The notes under the pieces are model-generated. The model saw only the letters and a program-made list of their open reading frames with translations, was not told where the DNA came from and did no database searches. A DNA stretch of 64,000 nucleotides from NCBI GenBank assembly GCA_026129525.1, contig JAHCHW010000009.1:1-64000 (forward strand). Direction: 5' to 3'. The number at the start of each line of letters is the position of its first letter. Position 1 is the first letter of the stretch. The position numbers and the translations under genes are program-made. Shown here one piece after another: positions 25,347 to 33,313 of this stretch. Source of the stretch: Chitinophagales bacterium (GTDB lineage: Bacteria; Bacteroidota; Bacteroidia; Chitinophagales; LD1).

Positions 25347-26387
25347 TCAATTTCCAGTTTGCTTCAATAACACGGTATAAGTAGGAAAGTGGTCGCTGTA
25401 ACCGCCAATGTAGCGGCTGCCGCTGTAAGTGCGTTTCGGATAGCCTTTGTATTTGCCGGTTTGGGTTATCATGTATTGGCGCGTAAAAATATGTGCCTGA
25501 TGAAAAAAGTAGCCTGTTTGATTTTGATTTAAAAAGCCATACGAAAACAAAATTTGGTCGAACAAATTCCAACTGTCGTTGTAAGCTAACGTGCCAATGC
25601 CTTTGTCGGTAAAATCAACCCAGGGGTTGTACATACCACCGGGGGGCACATCTTCCTTTTTACTCTTAGCGCCTAATACTTGTGTAACGCTCGGGCTGGT
25701 AGGGTCATCGTTCAAATCGCCCATTACAATAATTTTTTCGGATGGGTTTAATACCGTAAGCGAATCAATAACATGCTTACACACGGCAGCCGCTGCCGCA
25801 CGCGATGGAGCGCTGGCTTCTTCGCCACCTCTGCGCGAGGGCCAGTGGTTTACAAATACATGCACTCGTTCAGCATTTAGCTCGCCCGTTACCCAAAGTA
25901 TATCTCGGGTAAAGTATGGCTTGCCGTTACTTCCTTGCAGCGCTACAAACAGCGATTGACTGCTTTTTACTCTGAAACATTTTGGGTTGTAAAGCAATGC
26001 CACATCAATTCCGCGCTCATCGGGCGATTCGTAATGCACAATTCGCAGTTTTCGCTCGCTTAGCTTGGGTTGGGCGGTTAAATCTTCCAGCACTTTCCGG
26101 TTTTCTACTTCGGCTACCCCTAATAATGCAAAACCATCGGGTGTAATATCGGTGCCAATTTCCGACAGTACTGTGCTTAACTTACCGAGTTTATCGGTGT
26201 ACACATAGGTATTGTTACGGTTAGCCCCTGTGGGTAAAAAATCTTCATCGTTTTTATTAGGGTCGTTAATGGTATCGAAGAGGTTTTCGAGATTATAGAA
26301 TGCTACAACTGTAGTTTTGTATTGTTTCTGTTGGGCAAAGCAGGTAAAACTTACGAAAAGAAAGAGGACGGTTATTGCTCGAATCAT
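25347..26387 (-). CDS. Secreted endonuclease/exonuclease/phosphatase-family protein
   Basis: A 346-residue protein with a signal peptide (MIRAITVLFLFVSFTCFAQ) and a full EEP fold: VAFYNLENLFDTINDP (metal Asn/Glu), GLLGVAEVENR-type strand with the metal-binding Glu, DERGIDVALLYN, VFVNHWPSRRGGEE with the catalytic His, IVMGDLNDDPTS, and GGYSDHFPTY at the end. It is probably a periplasmic or extracellular nuclease or phosphodiesterase. It lies 43 bp upstream of murQ on the same strand. Confidence 0.9.
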   Translation of the reverse strand: MIRAITVLFLFVSFTCFAQQKQYKTTVVAFYNLENLFDTINDPNKNDEDFLPTGANRNNTYVYTDKLGKLSTVLSEIGTDITPDGFALLGVAEVENRKVLEDLTAQPKLSERKLRIVHYESPDERGIDVALLYNPKCFRVKSSQSLFVALQGSNGKPYFTRDILWVTGELNAERVHVFVNHWPSRRGGEEASAPSRAAAAAVCKHVIDSLTVLNPSEKIIVMGDLNDDPTSPSVTQVLGAKSKKEDVPPGGMYNPWVDFTDKGIGTLAYNDSWNLFDQILFSYGFLNQNQTGYFFHQAHIFTRQYMITQTGKYKGYPKRTYSGSRYIGGYSDHFPTYTVLLKQTGN

Positions 26388-26591
26388 GGTATTTTGAAAG
26401 CCGTCAAAAGTAAGAAAAGAGCTTTGCCATAAATTAAAACGATGTTAAGGATGCGGAAAGTGTTTGCGTTTTGAGCTATGTCTCTACTTCGAAAAAGATT
26501 TTATCAACTAAACCCTTTTCGTAATTTTGACTCCGAAGCGTTTCAATAGCGGTGATTTTGCCTGACCCTTAATCGCCAAACAAAGTCTGAA

Positions 26592-27218
26592 ATGAATATT
26601 CTTATAGCTGACGACCATGCTATTGTCCGAAAAGGATTAGTGCAGCTTTTGCGCGAGGAATTCCCGAACGCACAGGTAACCGAAGTAACCAATGGTGCTG
26701 AAGTGTACGAACAGGCTCGCGAAAAAAAGTGGGATGTAATTCTGTTGGATATTTCCATGCCGGGCAGAAATGGAGTGGAGATTCTGAAACAACTACAGGC
26801 AGATGGTATTAAAGTTCCCGTATTGATGTTAAGCATGCACTCCGAAGACCAATATGCCGTTCGCGTGCTTAAAGCAGGGGCCTCGGGTTTTTTAAATAAA
26901 GAAACAGCTACCGATGAACTGGTAAAAGCAGTACACCGTATTCTTTCGGGGCGCAAGTATATTACACCATCGGTTGCCGAAAAACTGGCGGAGGATGTTG
27001 GCGGTACCTTGGGTAAACCTTTACACGAACAACTTTCCGACCGCGAAATGCAAGTGCTGCAATTGATTGGCAAGGGAAGAACCGTGTCGGAGATAGCCGA
27101 TGAAATAGCCCTGAGTGTAAATACCATCAGCACCTATCGCTCTCGCATTCTCGAAAAATTGCACCTCAGTAACAGTGCCGAACTTACCCGCTACGCCATC
27201 GAAAACAACTTGGTTTAG
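26592..27218 (+). CDS. NarL/LuxR-type response regulator
   Basis: A 208-residue response regulator. The receiver domain has the acidic pocket ADDH at 6-9, the phospho-acceptor Asp53 in ILLDISMPGRNG and the Lys in SGFLNKET. The C-terminal LuxR HTH covers about 145-205 (LSDREMQVLQLIGKG, EIADEIALSVNTISTYRSRI). It is a DNA-binding regulator. No kinase gene is directly adjacent, but a receiver-only regulator and a PAS kinase follow within 700 bp. Confidence 0.95.
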   Translation: MNILIADDHAIVRKGLVQLLREEFPNAQVTEVTNGAEVYEQAREKKWDVILLDISMPGRNGVEILKQLQADGIKVPVLMLSMHSEDQYAVRVLKAGASGFLNKETATDELVKAVHRILSGRKYITPSVAEKLAEDVGGTLGKPLHEQLSDREMQVLQLIGKGRTVSEIADEIALSVNTISTYRSRILEKLHLSNSAELTRYAIENNLV

Positions 27219-27393
27219 AACCTTCATCTTTCTCATTCTCCCTCTGTAAGCAGCACTTGCAGTATAGGTTTGTAGTAGAAACTGCTACACATCTTTCATA
27301 GTTGCTACTATTAACTTTCGTTTGCCGCCTCCGTTTATTTGCATTACCAAACAACAACAACCAAAAACAATATACAGAAACAACAAACGCATT

Positions 27394-27813
27394 ATGCAAA
27401 CCTCTACCCCTTCCTGCTTACTAAAAATACTGATAGTCGAAGATTCGGCTTCTATTGCAGGGAGACTGAAGAGAATGCTAAACGACCTGCTGACAAGTGA
27501 GTGTATTGAAGTGGCAGAAAACTTGACAAGTGCCAGACAGGTCTTATCCATGTCGGTCCCCGATGTAGTGATTTTGGATATTCACCTTCAGGGCGAAGAA
27601 CCGGGGGTAACCGGCATGGATTTATTGAAAATTGTAAGGGATAAGAGTAAAAACACCACGGTGATGATGTTTACGAATTATTCTGACAAACAATACCGCG
27701 AAAGATGTATGCAATTGGGGGCTGATTATTTTTTCGACAAATCAACCGATTTTGAAAAAGTGCCGGAAACAATAAAAATGATAAGCGATAAGCGAAACAA
27801 CATTATTCATTAG
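27394..27813 (+). CDS. Single-domain response regulator
   Basis: A 139-residue CheY-like protein. Acidic pocket in ILIVEDSASIAG, phospho-acceptor Asp62 in DVVILDIHLQGEEPG and the switch Lys in DYFFDKST. There is no output domain. Start at 27394 (MQTSTPS); an upstream in-frame ATG at 27322 adds 24 residues with no homology. The PAS kinase gene begins 19 bp later, so the two probably work together as a phosphorelay. Confidence 0.92.
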   Translation: MQTSTPSCLLKILIVEDSASIAGRLKRMLNDLLTSECIEVAENLTSARQVLSMSVPDVVILDIHLQGEEPGVTGMDLLKIVRDKSKNTTVMMFTNYSDKQYRERCMQLGADYFFDKSTDFEKVPETIKMISDKRNNIIH

Positions 27814-27832
27814 TACAAAAGCATTTAAGAAA

Positions 27833-29065
27833 ATGATTCCGTTAAGGTTTTCAAATAATAATTCCGACAGCAAGAACAGCGGCTTACCCCCGAGCCGCGA
27901 GTTCTTTGTCGCTAAGGCGTGTTCCCCCGATATGCCTGTTCAGGAAATTACCGATAGGGAATCTGATTTCTATAAGCTATTGGTTGAAAATATTAACGAA
28001 GCCATATTGCTGATTGATGAAAAAGGGCAACATGTTTACCGGAATCCGGCAGTGAGGCATATAAGCGGTTTCGATACTGAAGATTTACGCGATAAAACGG
28101 TCTTTGACTTTATTCATCCTGATGATGTAGCTTCTGCAAAAGGGTTCTTTGCCGAAGTAGTAGGGCAGCAAGGCAAATCGGCTGTTAATCAGTACCGTAT
28201 TTTAAAGAAAGACGGCAGCTATGTATGGGTAGAGGGCACTGTTGTAAATATGCTGGGGCATCCCATCATTAATGCTTTAATGATTAACTACCGCGATGTA
28301 AGCAAGCGAAAAGCGGCTGAGGCTGAAGTGGATAGGTTACGCGCTTCGCTGGAAGAAACAGTTGCACTCCGCACCCGCGAATTGGAGCAGGCGAATGAAG
28401 AATTAACAGCTTTTAATTATACCGTTTCGCACGATTTACGCTCACCTCTCCGTTTAATAAGCGGGTATACAAGTGTATTGGAAAGGGATTATGCTGCAAC
28501 GTTAAATGACGAAGGGCTGCAAATGCTTCGCAGTATGCGATGCAGTGCACAGTGGATGAATAACATGATTACCGAATTGCTGGGCTTTTCTATGGCAGGT
28601 AAAAAAACGTTAGAAGTAAACCCAATAGATATGCGTCAGTTAATTGAATCGGTAATTACAGAACAAAGAGTAAACCAGATGGTTAGTACAGAAGTGCAGA
28701 TAAATCATCTGGAACCGATAAAAGGCGATGTAGTGTTGGTTCGTTTGGCATTGTCAAATTTGCTTTCGAATGCGTTTAAATACTCATCCAAAAATCCGCA
28801 TCCGAAGGTAACTATAGGCAGCGAGCGTAAAGACGACAAAGTGGTGTATTTTATAAAGGATAACGGTGATGGCTTTGATAATGGGAGAGGAGAGGAACTT
28901 TTTAAAACGTTCAGCCGTCTTCATAGCAACGATGAGTTTGAAGGAGTAGGAATAGGTCTCTCGGTAGTTAAGAGAGCCATAACAAGACATAAAGGCGAAG
29001 TGTGGGCGGAAGGTGAAAAAGGCAAAGGTGCAACATTTTATTTTTCGCTGCCGCATAACGCCTAA
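27833..29065 (+). CDS. PAS-domain sensor histidine kinase
   Basis: A 410-residue soluble histidine kinase. A PAS domain covers about residues 43-160 (LLVENINEAILLIDEKGQ, DGSYVWVEGTVVN), then a short coiled coil, the HisKA domain with the phospho-acceptor His200 in TVSHDLRSPLR, and an HATPase domain with N box LSNLLSNAFKYSSKN, G1 box IKDNGDGFDN and G2 box GVGIGLSVVKRAI. No membrane segment is seen, so it senses a cytoplasmic signal. It is followed by a three-hairpin region ending in a terminator. Confidence 0.94.
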   Translation: MIPLRFSNNNSDSKNSGLPPSREFFVAKACSPDMPVQEITDRESDFYKLLVENINEAILLIDEKGQHVYRNPAVRHISGFDTEDLRDKTVFDFIHPDDVASAKGFFAEVVGQQGKSAVNQYRILKKDGSYVWVEGTVVNMLGHPIINALMINYRDVSKRKAAEAEVDRLRASLEETVALRTRELEQANEELTAFNYTVSHDLRSPLRLISGYTSVLERDYAATLNDEGLQMLRSMRCSAQWMNNMITELLGFSMAGKKTLEVNPIDMRQLIESVITEQRVNQMVSTEVQINHLEPIKGDVVLVRLALSNLLSNAFKYSSKNPHPKVTIGSERKDDKVVYFIKDNGDGFDNGRGEELFKTFSRLHSNDEFEGVGIGLSVVKRAITRHKGEVWAEGEKGKGATFYFSLPHNA

Positions 29066-29071
29066 ACAAAC

Positions 29072-29163
29072 ATAGCCCTCCCAGGGCTATAAATGGGGGT
29101 TGCTATTTGGTGGGCAATACCCCGGAAGGGTCGGAGAGTCAGGCCTCCGCCCTTCCTTTTTTT
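29072..29163 (+). terminator. Three stacked hairpins ending in a strong Rho-independent terminator
   Basis: Hairpin 1 is ATAGCCCT (29072-29079) with AGGGCTAT (29083-29090). Hairpin 2 is GGGGTTGC (29096-29103) with GCAATACCCC (29114-29123), two bases bulged. Hairpin 3 is GGAAGGG (29124-29130) plus CGGAG (29132-29136) with CTCCG (29145-29149) and CCCTTCC (29150-29156), followed by seven T. The last is a 12-bp terminator for the kinase transcript. The first two are unusual for a plain terminator and could be part of a small structured RNA or a 3'-end element. Confidence 0.75.
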
Positions 29164-29243
29164 ATGGCAGTTCTGTTTCTCGTACGCAACTATCCGCTTC
29201 CTTTTCTACATTAGCCTTTCATCATTACTTAAGTAACTTTTTT

Positions 29244-29702
29244 GTGACCGATAATTGTTTTGATAGCAGCACCCTTAATGGCATTCATGCACGTATTAAC
29301 CAACTTAATCCCGAAAGCAAAGCAAAGTGGGGCACTTTAAATGTAACGCAAATGCTTACGCACATGAACGATGCCGTGCGCATTGCCTTAGGAATGAAAG
29401 AAGCGAAAGACCGCTCCAATTTCTATTGGCATTACATCGCATTTCCGGTGGCTGTTTATGTGTTACCCGCTTGGCCCAAAGGCTCGGCAACTGCACCCGA
29501 AATGCAGCAGGGAAAACAAGGCAGCCCCCCGCGCGATTTTTATACCGAGGCTGAGTTTCTGAAAAAATTACTGGATGTGTTTAATGAGCGGGAAGAAGCG
29601 AAGTTGAAACCTCACCCCATGTTTGGTAAACTCAACAAAAAGCAGTGGCGCGATTTGTTACTCAAACATCTTAATCATCACTTAACCCAATTTGGCGTTT
29701 AG
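29244..29702 (+). CDS. DUF1569 (DinB-like) protein
   Basis: A 152-residue protein of the DUF1569 family, four-helix proteins related to DinB/YfiT. The conserved helix is KWGTLNVTQMLTHMNDAVRIAL with the metal-type His, followed by HPMFGKLNKKQWRDLLLKH with two more His. I start at the GTG at 29244; the frame is open to 29100, but that part covers the preceding terminator. The bshB1 gene starts 11 bp downstream. In other organisms DinB-like proteins act with bacillithiol, so the neighbourhood is suggestive: it may be a thiol transferase. Confidence 0.75.
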   Translation: MTDNCFDSSTLNGIHARINQLNPESKAKWGTLNVTQMLTHMNDAVRIALGMKEAKDRSNFYWHYIAFPVAVYVLPAWPKGSATAPEMQQGKQGSPPRDFYTEAEFLKKLLDVFNEREEAKLKPHPMFGKLNKKQWRDLLLKHLNHHLTQFGV

Positions 29703-29713
29703 CGCCTTTAAAA

Positions 29714-30430
29714 ATGAAACTACACATACTTGCCGTTGGCGTACACCCCGATGATGTTGAACTTGGTTGCTCGGGAACTTTATTGAAACATATTGACCGC
29801 GGCTATAAGGCAGGCGTATTAGATCTTACCCAAGGCGAACTGGGCACAAGGGGCAATGTAAAAACCCGTATGCAAGAAGTAAAAGCAGCTTCGAAACTGA
29901 TGGGGTTAAGTATGCGCGAAAACCTCGGTTTTGCCGATGGCTTTTTTATGAACGACAAACAACATCAGTTAGAGATTATCAAACTTATTCGCCACTATCA
30001 ACCCGATGTAGTGTTTGCCAATGCCAAATACGACCGCCACCCCGACCACGGACGCAGTGCCGGACTGGTGCGCGATGCCTGCTTTTTGGCAGGCTTGCAG
30101 AAAATTTCCACTTCGTTTAAAGGAAAAACGCAAACCGCTTTCAGGCCCAAAGCCGTTTACCATTACATACAGGCATTACATGCCGAGCCTGATTTTGTGG
30201 TAGATATTACTCCTTATTTCGAAAGAAAAATGGATGTAATACGCGCTTTTAAATCGCAATTCTATAAAGCAAATTCAACGGAGCCTGCCACCTTTATTTC
30301 TTCGCCCGAGTTTTTAGAATTTGTAAAAGCACGTGCTATACACTTTGGGGTGCCTGCCGGTGTAAAATATGCCGAAGGTTTTACCGTAAACCGCACCCCT
30401 CGCGTAGAGGATGTAGTGCAGTTGTATTGA
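29714..30430 (+). CDS. bshB1: Bacillithiol biosynthesis deacetylase BshB1
   Basis: A 238-residue zinc deacetylase that removes acetyl from GlcNAc-malate in bacillithiol synthesis. The metal motif is VGVHPDDVELGCSGTL (His11, Asp14) and the third ligand is in KYDRHPDHGRSAGLV. ITPYFERKMDVIRAFKSQF and the C-terminal GVKYAEGFTVNR are typical of the BshB1 subgroup. bshA and bshC are not in the window. Confidence 0.94.
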   Translation: MKLHILAVGVHPDDVELGCSGTLLKHIDRGYKAGVLDLTQGELGTRGNVKTRMQEVKAASKLMGLSMRENLGFADGFFMNDKQHQLEIIKLIRHYQPDVVFANAKYDRHPDHGRSAGLVRDACFLAGLQKISTSFKGKTQTAFRPKAVYHYIQALHAEPDFVVDITPYFERKMDVIRAFKSQFYKANSTEPATFISSPEFLEFVKARAIHFGVPAGVKYAEGFTVNRTPRVEDVVQLY

Positions 30431-30472
30431 ACCATGTATGCTGATTAGTTGCTAATGATGTAGGTTTGTGCC

Positions 30473-31552
30473 ATGCGTAAAACGGTTTTCTTATTAGGAG
30501 TTTGTTTCTTATCGCTATTGTTTTTTAATTCCTGTAGTCAATGCAATAGGGACAATGCCACTGAGCCTGCCTCTGCCGATTCAACGGGCATTCCGGAAGT
30601 AGATAAATGGAGCCAAGCCATTAAAACCGATTCGTTAAACCCATACTTATATTACAAACGTGCACAGGCGTACGAAGCGTACAGCGATTTTAAAAGCGCT
30701 GCTACTGATATGTATCTGGCGCTTACGCTCGATTCGTTGCGACCGGAATTTTATCTCTACACCGCAGAGTTATTTAAGAAATCGGGTGAGCCGCAACGGG
30801 GTATAGCGCTAATGAACAAAGCCATTGTTACCGATTCGCTCAACAGCAATTTTTATGTAAAGGCTGCCGAATTGGCTTTTGTGGATACTACCATTCCGGG
30901 GAATTACAAACTTGCACTTGACTACCTGAATGCCGCCATTACCAAGGACATGCAAAATGCCGACATCTACTTTTTTAAGGGAAACATTTTTAAAGAAATG
31001 GGCGATACGGCAAAAGCTGTTTCATCGTTTCAAACTGCAACAGAACTCAACCCCAAATACTACGATGCGTATGTACAAATAGGTTTGTTGCTAAAGGCGC
31101 GCAACGACAAAAGCGCACAAAAATATTTTGATAATGCCATTAAGGTAAGCGATAAACCCGAAGATGCGCTTTATGCCAAAGCCAACCTTTTAAAGGAAGA
31201 AGGTTTAACGCTTTACGAAGCCGATAAACTGAAGCCGAGTTACGAAAAACTGAATGCTGCCATTTCAGTTTTTAAGCAAGTTGTGGAAGTTAATCACCGC
31301 AATGTAGAAGCCTACATGGGTATCGGTTTCTGCTATTACCAAATGGATTCCCTTGAACAGGCTTATGAGTATTACGACAAAGCACTAAAATTAGCGCCTG
31401 CTTATGCCGGAGCATACTTCAGCAAAGGGTTGTGTGCCGAAGAATTGGGCAAACTGAACGAAGCGGCTATGCTTTACCAAAATTGCCTCAATATTGATCC
31501 TACTTTCGAAAGAGCGAAAAAACATTTGGAGGGTTTGAAGAAGCAGATGTAG
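30473..31552 (+). CDS. TPR lipoprotein
   Basis: A 359-residue lipoprotein with signal peptide and lipobox LFFNSC (Cys21) followed by about eight TPR units from residue 45 to the end, for example ADIYFFKGNIFKEMGDTAK and AYAGAYFSKGLCAEELGKL. It is likely exposed in the periplasm and acts as a protein-protein scaffold. It is co-directional with bshB1 (42 bp gap) but no functional link is evident. Confidence 0.88.
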   Translation: MRKTVFLLGVCFLSLLFFNSCSQCNRDNATEPASADSTGIPEVDKWSQAIKTDSLNPYLYYKRAQAYEAYSDFKSAATDMYLALTLDSLRPEFYLYTAELFKKSGEPQRGIALMNKAIVTDSLNSNFYVKAAELAFVDTTIPGNYKLALDYLNAAITKDMQNADIYFFKGNIFKEMGDTAKAVSSFQTATELNPKYYDAYVQIGLLLKARNDKSAQKYFDNAIKVSDKPEDALYAKANLLKEEGLTLYEADKLKPSYEKLNAAISVFKQVVEVNHRNVEAYMGIGFCYYQMDSLEQAYEYYDKALKLAPAYAGAYFSKGLCAEELGKLNEAAMLYQNCLNIDPTFERAKKHLEGLKKQM

Positions 31553-31669
31553 AAACTTAGGATAGTTGGTGAATACTAAATATAGCTAAGAGTAATTTAC
31601 AACAACACCCTTTCAAATTTATTCTATTGCAGGAGAATACACCAATCTCCATTCTTTATTTCCTAAAAC

Positions 31670-33313
31670 TTAAAACGAAAACTTAGCGCCCACCATACCG
31701 TTAATGCCATAACCGGGGTAATTGTACCAACGCTGGTAACGGAAGTTGGCAATGTTGTTTAAGTTGCCAAAGAAAGCAACGTGTTTGCTCATAATGTATT
31801 CCAAACTCAGGTTTACATCAGCCGTTCCTTTAATTTTTGCTTCGGTAGCGCCTGCCAATTTTGCGTAGGTATTGGTAATGCCGAATAAGTCAACGCCCAC
31901 CTTTACTTTGTTTTGCCAAATGTATTGTGCGCGGAAGGTTAGGTTAACTGTAGGCAAATGCCAAGGGCGGTTTTCTACATTCAATTGGTAGAAATTGTAA
32001 TCGCCCACTAGTGCAAAGCGCAGCCACTCCTTTACATTGTACCCTGCCTCAAGGTGAACGTTAAATATTTTCACTGCGCTGTCGTAAACCACTACAAATC
32101 TACGCATGTCAGCTGTGTCGCTTACAAACAAAGGCATACGGTTAATGTGGTTAAAATGAAAAGAAGCATTGTACGAAAAGCCGCCTGCCGTACCTTTTAC
32201 CCCTGCACTAAAGTCGCCAATGTGCGAATTTTGGATAGCCACCCAATTATGGATGAAGTTGTTGTTTTGAGCAAAGGTGTTAAGCGAGTTTTTATCGTAC
32301 CGTAAATGATAGCCGAGGTAAGCAATAAGTGCGTGTTGGTAAAGGCGTTTTTCAAGGTGGGCATCAGCCAGTATAAATACTTTTTTGCCTTCAATCGCCA
32401 GTCCAAATTTTCCGAGTGCTTCCCAATCGTCATTATCAAAACTGTAGCCCACATCAAAACGGAAAATGTTTCGTTGCAGCACCAGCGAATCGTTCTTTAA
32501 GCGCGATATGTCGAAATTAAAATCGGCAAGCGCGGCATGGTGTTGCTTAAATGTTTTGCTGAAAGCCGTAGTGCCGGCAATAAACCATTCATTGGCTTTG
32601 CCGTAGGTTTCCTGCAGGTAATTAAAGTTTACCGACTGCCGGAAATCAATCAGTGATTTATTTTTTTGGGAATTACCGAAATAAACTGAGGCATCGTAGT
32701 TGCGAAATACCTGCCGCACATCTTTTGCTTTAAAAGCCGTGTCGCTGAACATGGTATCAACACTGTAAAAATGCGTGCGGTAATTGCGGAAGGTAAAGGC
32801 AGTGCCCACCTCAAATGTTTTGGGATAGTAGCGCAGATATACACCGGCTTCATCGTCCAGAAAACGCTGATTTCGCACCTTAAACTCGTGAGCCGAAAGG
32901 TGATTATAGAAAATGCCGAACTTGAGGTTTTTAGTTTTGTTGTCGTTGTAAGCCAACTGCGCCAGCGGCATCAACTGACTTCCGAAACCAATTTTTACAA
33001 ACGAAGTGTTGTATTTCTCAACTTTCTCTTTGCTTAGCGCCACCGGCTTAAGCGGGTTAGGTTCAAAGGCAAAGTTCTTGTAGTCTTTAGCGGGGATGGT
33101 ATAGTCGAAGGTTGGTTTCTTCTCTTCCGTTTCGGGAATATTGGGTTGAATGTTCAGTTTTTGAGCATCCTGAATTTTGGCTTCGTATTCCTTTACCACA
33201 ATAACTTCTTCGTTGCCCACGCCCGTTTGCGCCAACGCTATTACTGACCATGAAAGCATTGTAACCAATGCTTTCCACCTGCGGTTTGTTCTGTTTCTTA
33301 CTCCTGCTTTCAT
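31670..33313 (-). CDS. Outer-membrane beta-barrel protein (receptor-like, without plug)
   Basis: A 547-residue protein with an N-terminal export signal (ALVTMLSWSVIALAQ), a Pro-rich linker (IPETEEKKPTFDYTIPAKD), then alternating aromatic strands ending NGMVGAKFSF with the terminal Phe. It resembles the barrel of TonB-dependent receptors but has no clear plug. Its ATG overlaps the stop of the upstream TPR gene by 4 bp, so the two are translationally coupled. Such TPR/barrel pairs are frequent in Bacteroidota; the role is unknown. Confidence 0.8.
   Translation of the reverse strand: MKAGVRNRTNRRWKALVTMLSWSVIALAQTGVGNEEVIVVKEYEAKIQDAQKLNIQPNIPETEEKKPTFDYTIPAKDYKNFAFEPNPLKPVALSKEKVEKYNTSFVKIGFGSQLMPLAQLAYNDNKTKNLKFGIFYNHLSAHEFKVRNQRFLDDEAGVYLRYYPKTFEVGTAFTFRNYRTHFYSVDTMFSDTAFKAKDVRQVFRNYDASVYFGNSQKNKSLIDFRQSVNFNYLQETYGKANEWFIAGTTAFSKTFKQHHAALADFNFDISRLKNDSLVLQRNIFRFDVGYSFDNDDWEALGKFGLAIEGKKVFILADAHLEKRLYQHALIAYLGYHLRYDKNSLNTFAQNNNFIHNWVAIQNSHIGDFSAGVKGTAGGFSYNASFHFNHINRMPLFVSDTADMRRFVVVYDSAVKIFNVHLEAGYNVKEWLRFALVGDYNFYQLNVENRPWHLPTVNLTFRAQYIWQNKVKVGVDLFGITNTYAKLAGATEAKIKGTADVNLSLEYIMSKHVAFFGNLNNIANFRYQRWYNYPGYGINGMVGAKFSF

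Noticed and set aside
27322..27393. Upstream start for the single-domain response regulator
   Set aside because: The 24 extra residues (MPPPFICITKQQQPK) do not fit a receiver domain; the ATG at 27394 does.
29100..29243. Longer N-terminus for the DUF1569 protein
   Set aside because: It would translate the kinase terminator hairpins; the GTG at 29244 gives the usual family length.
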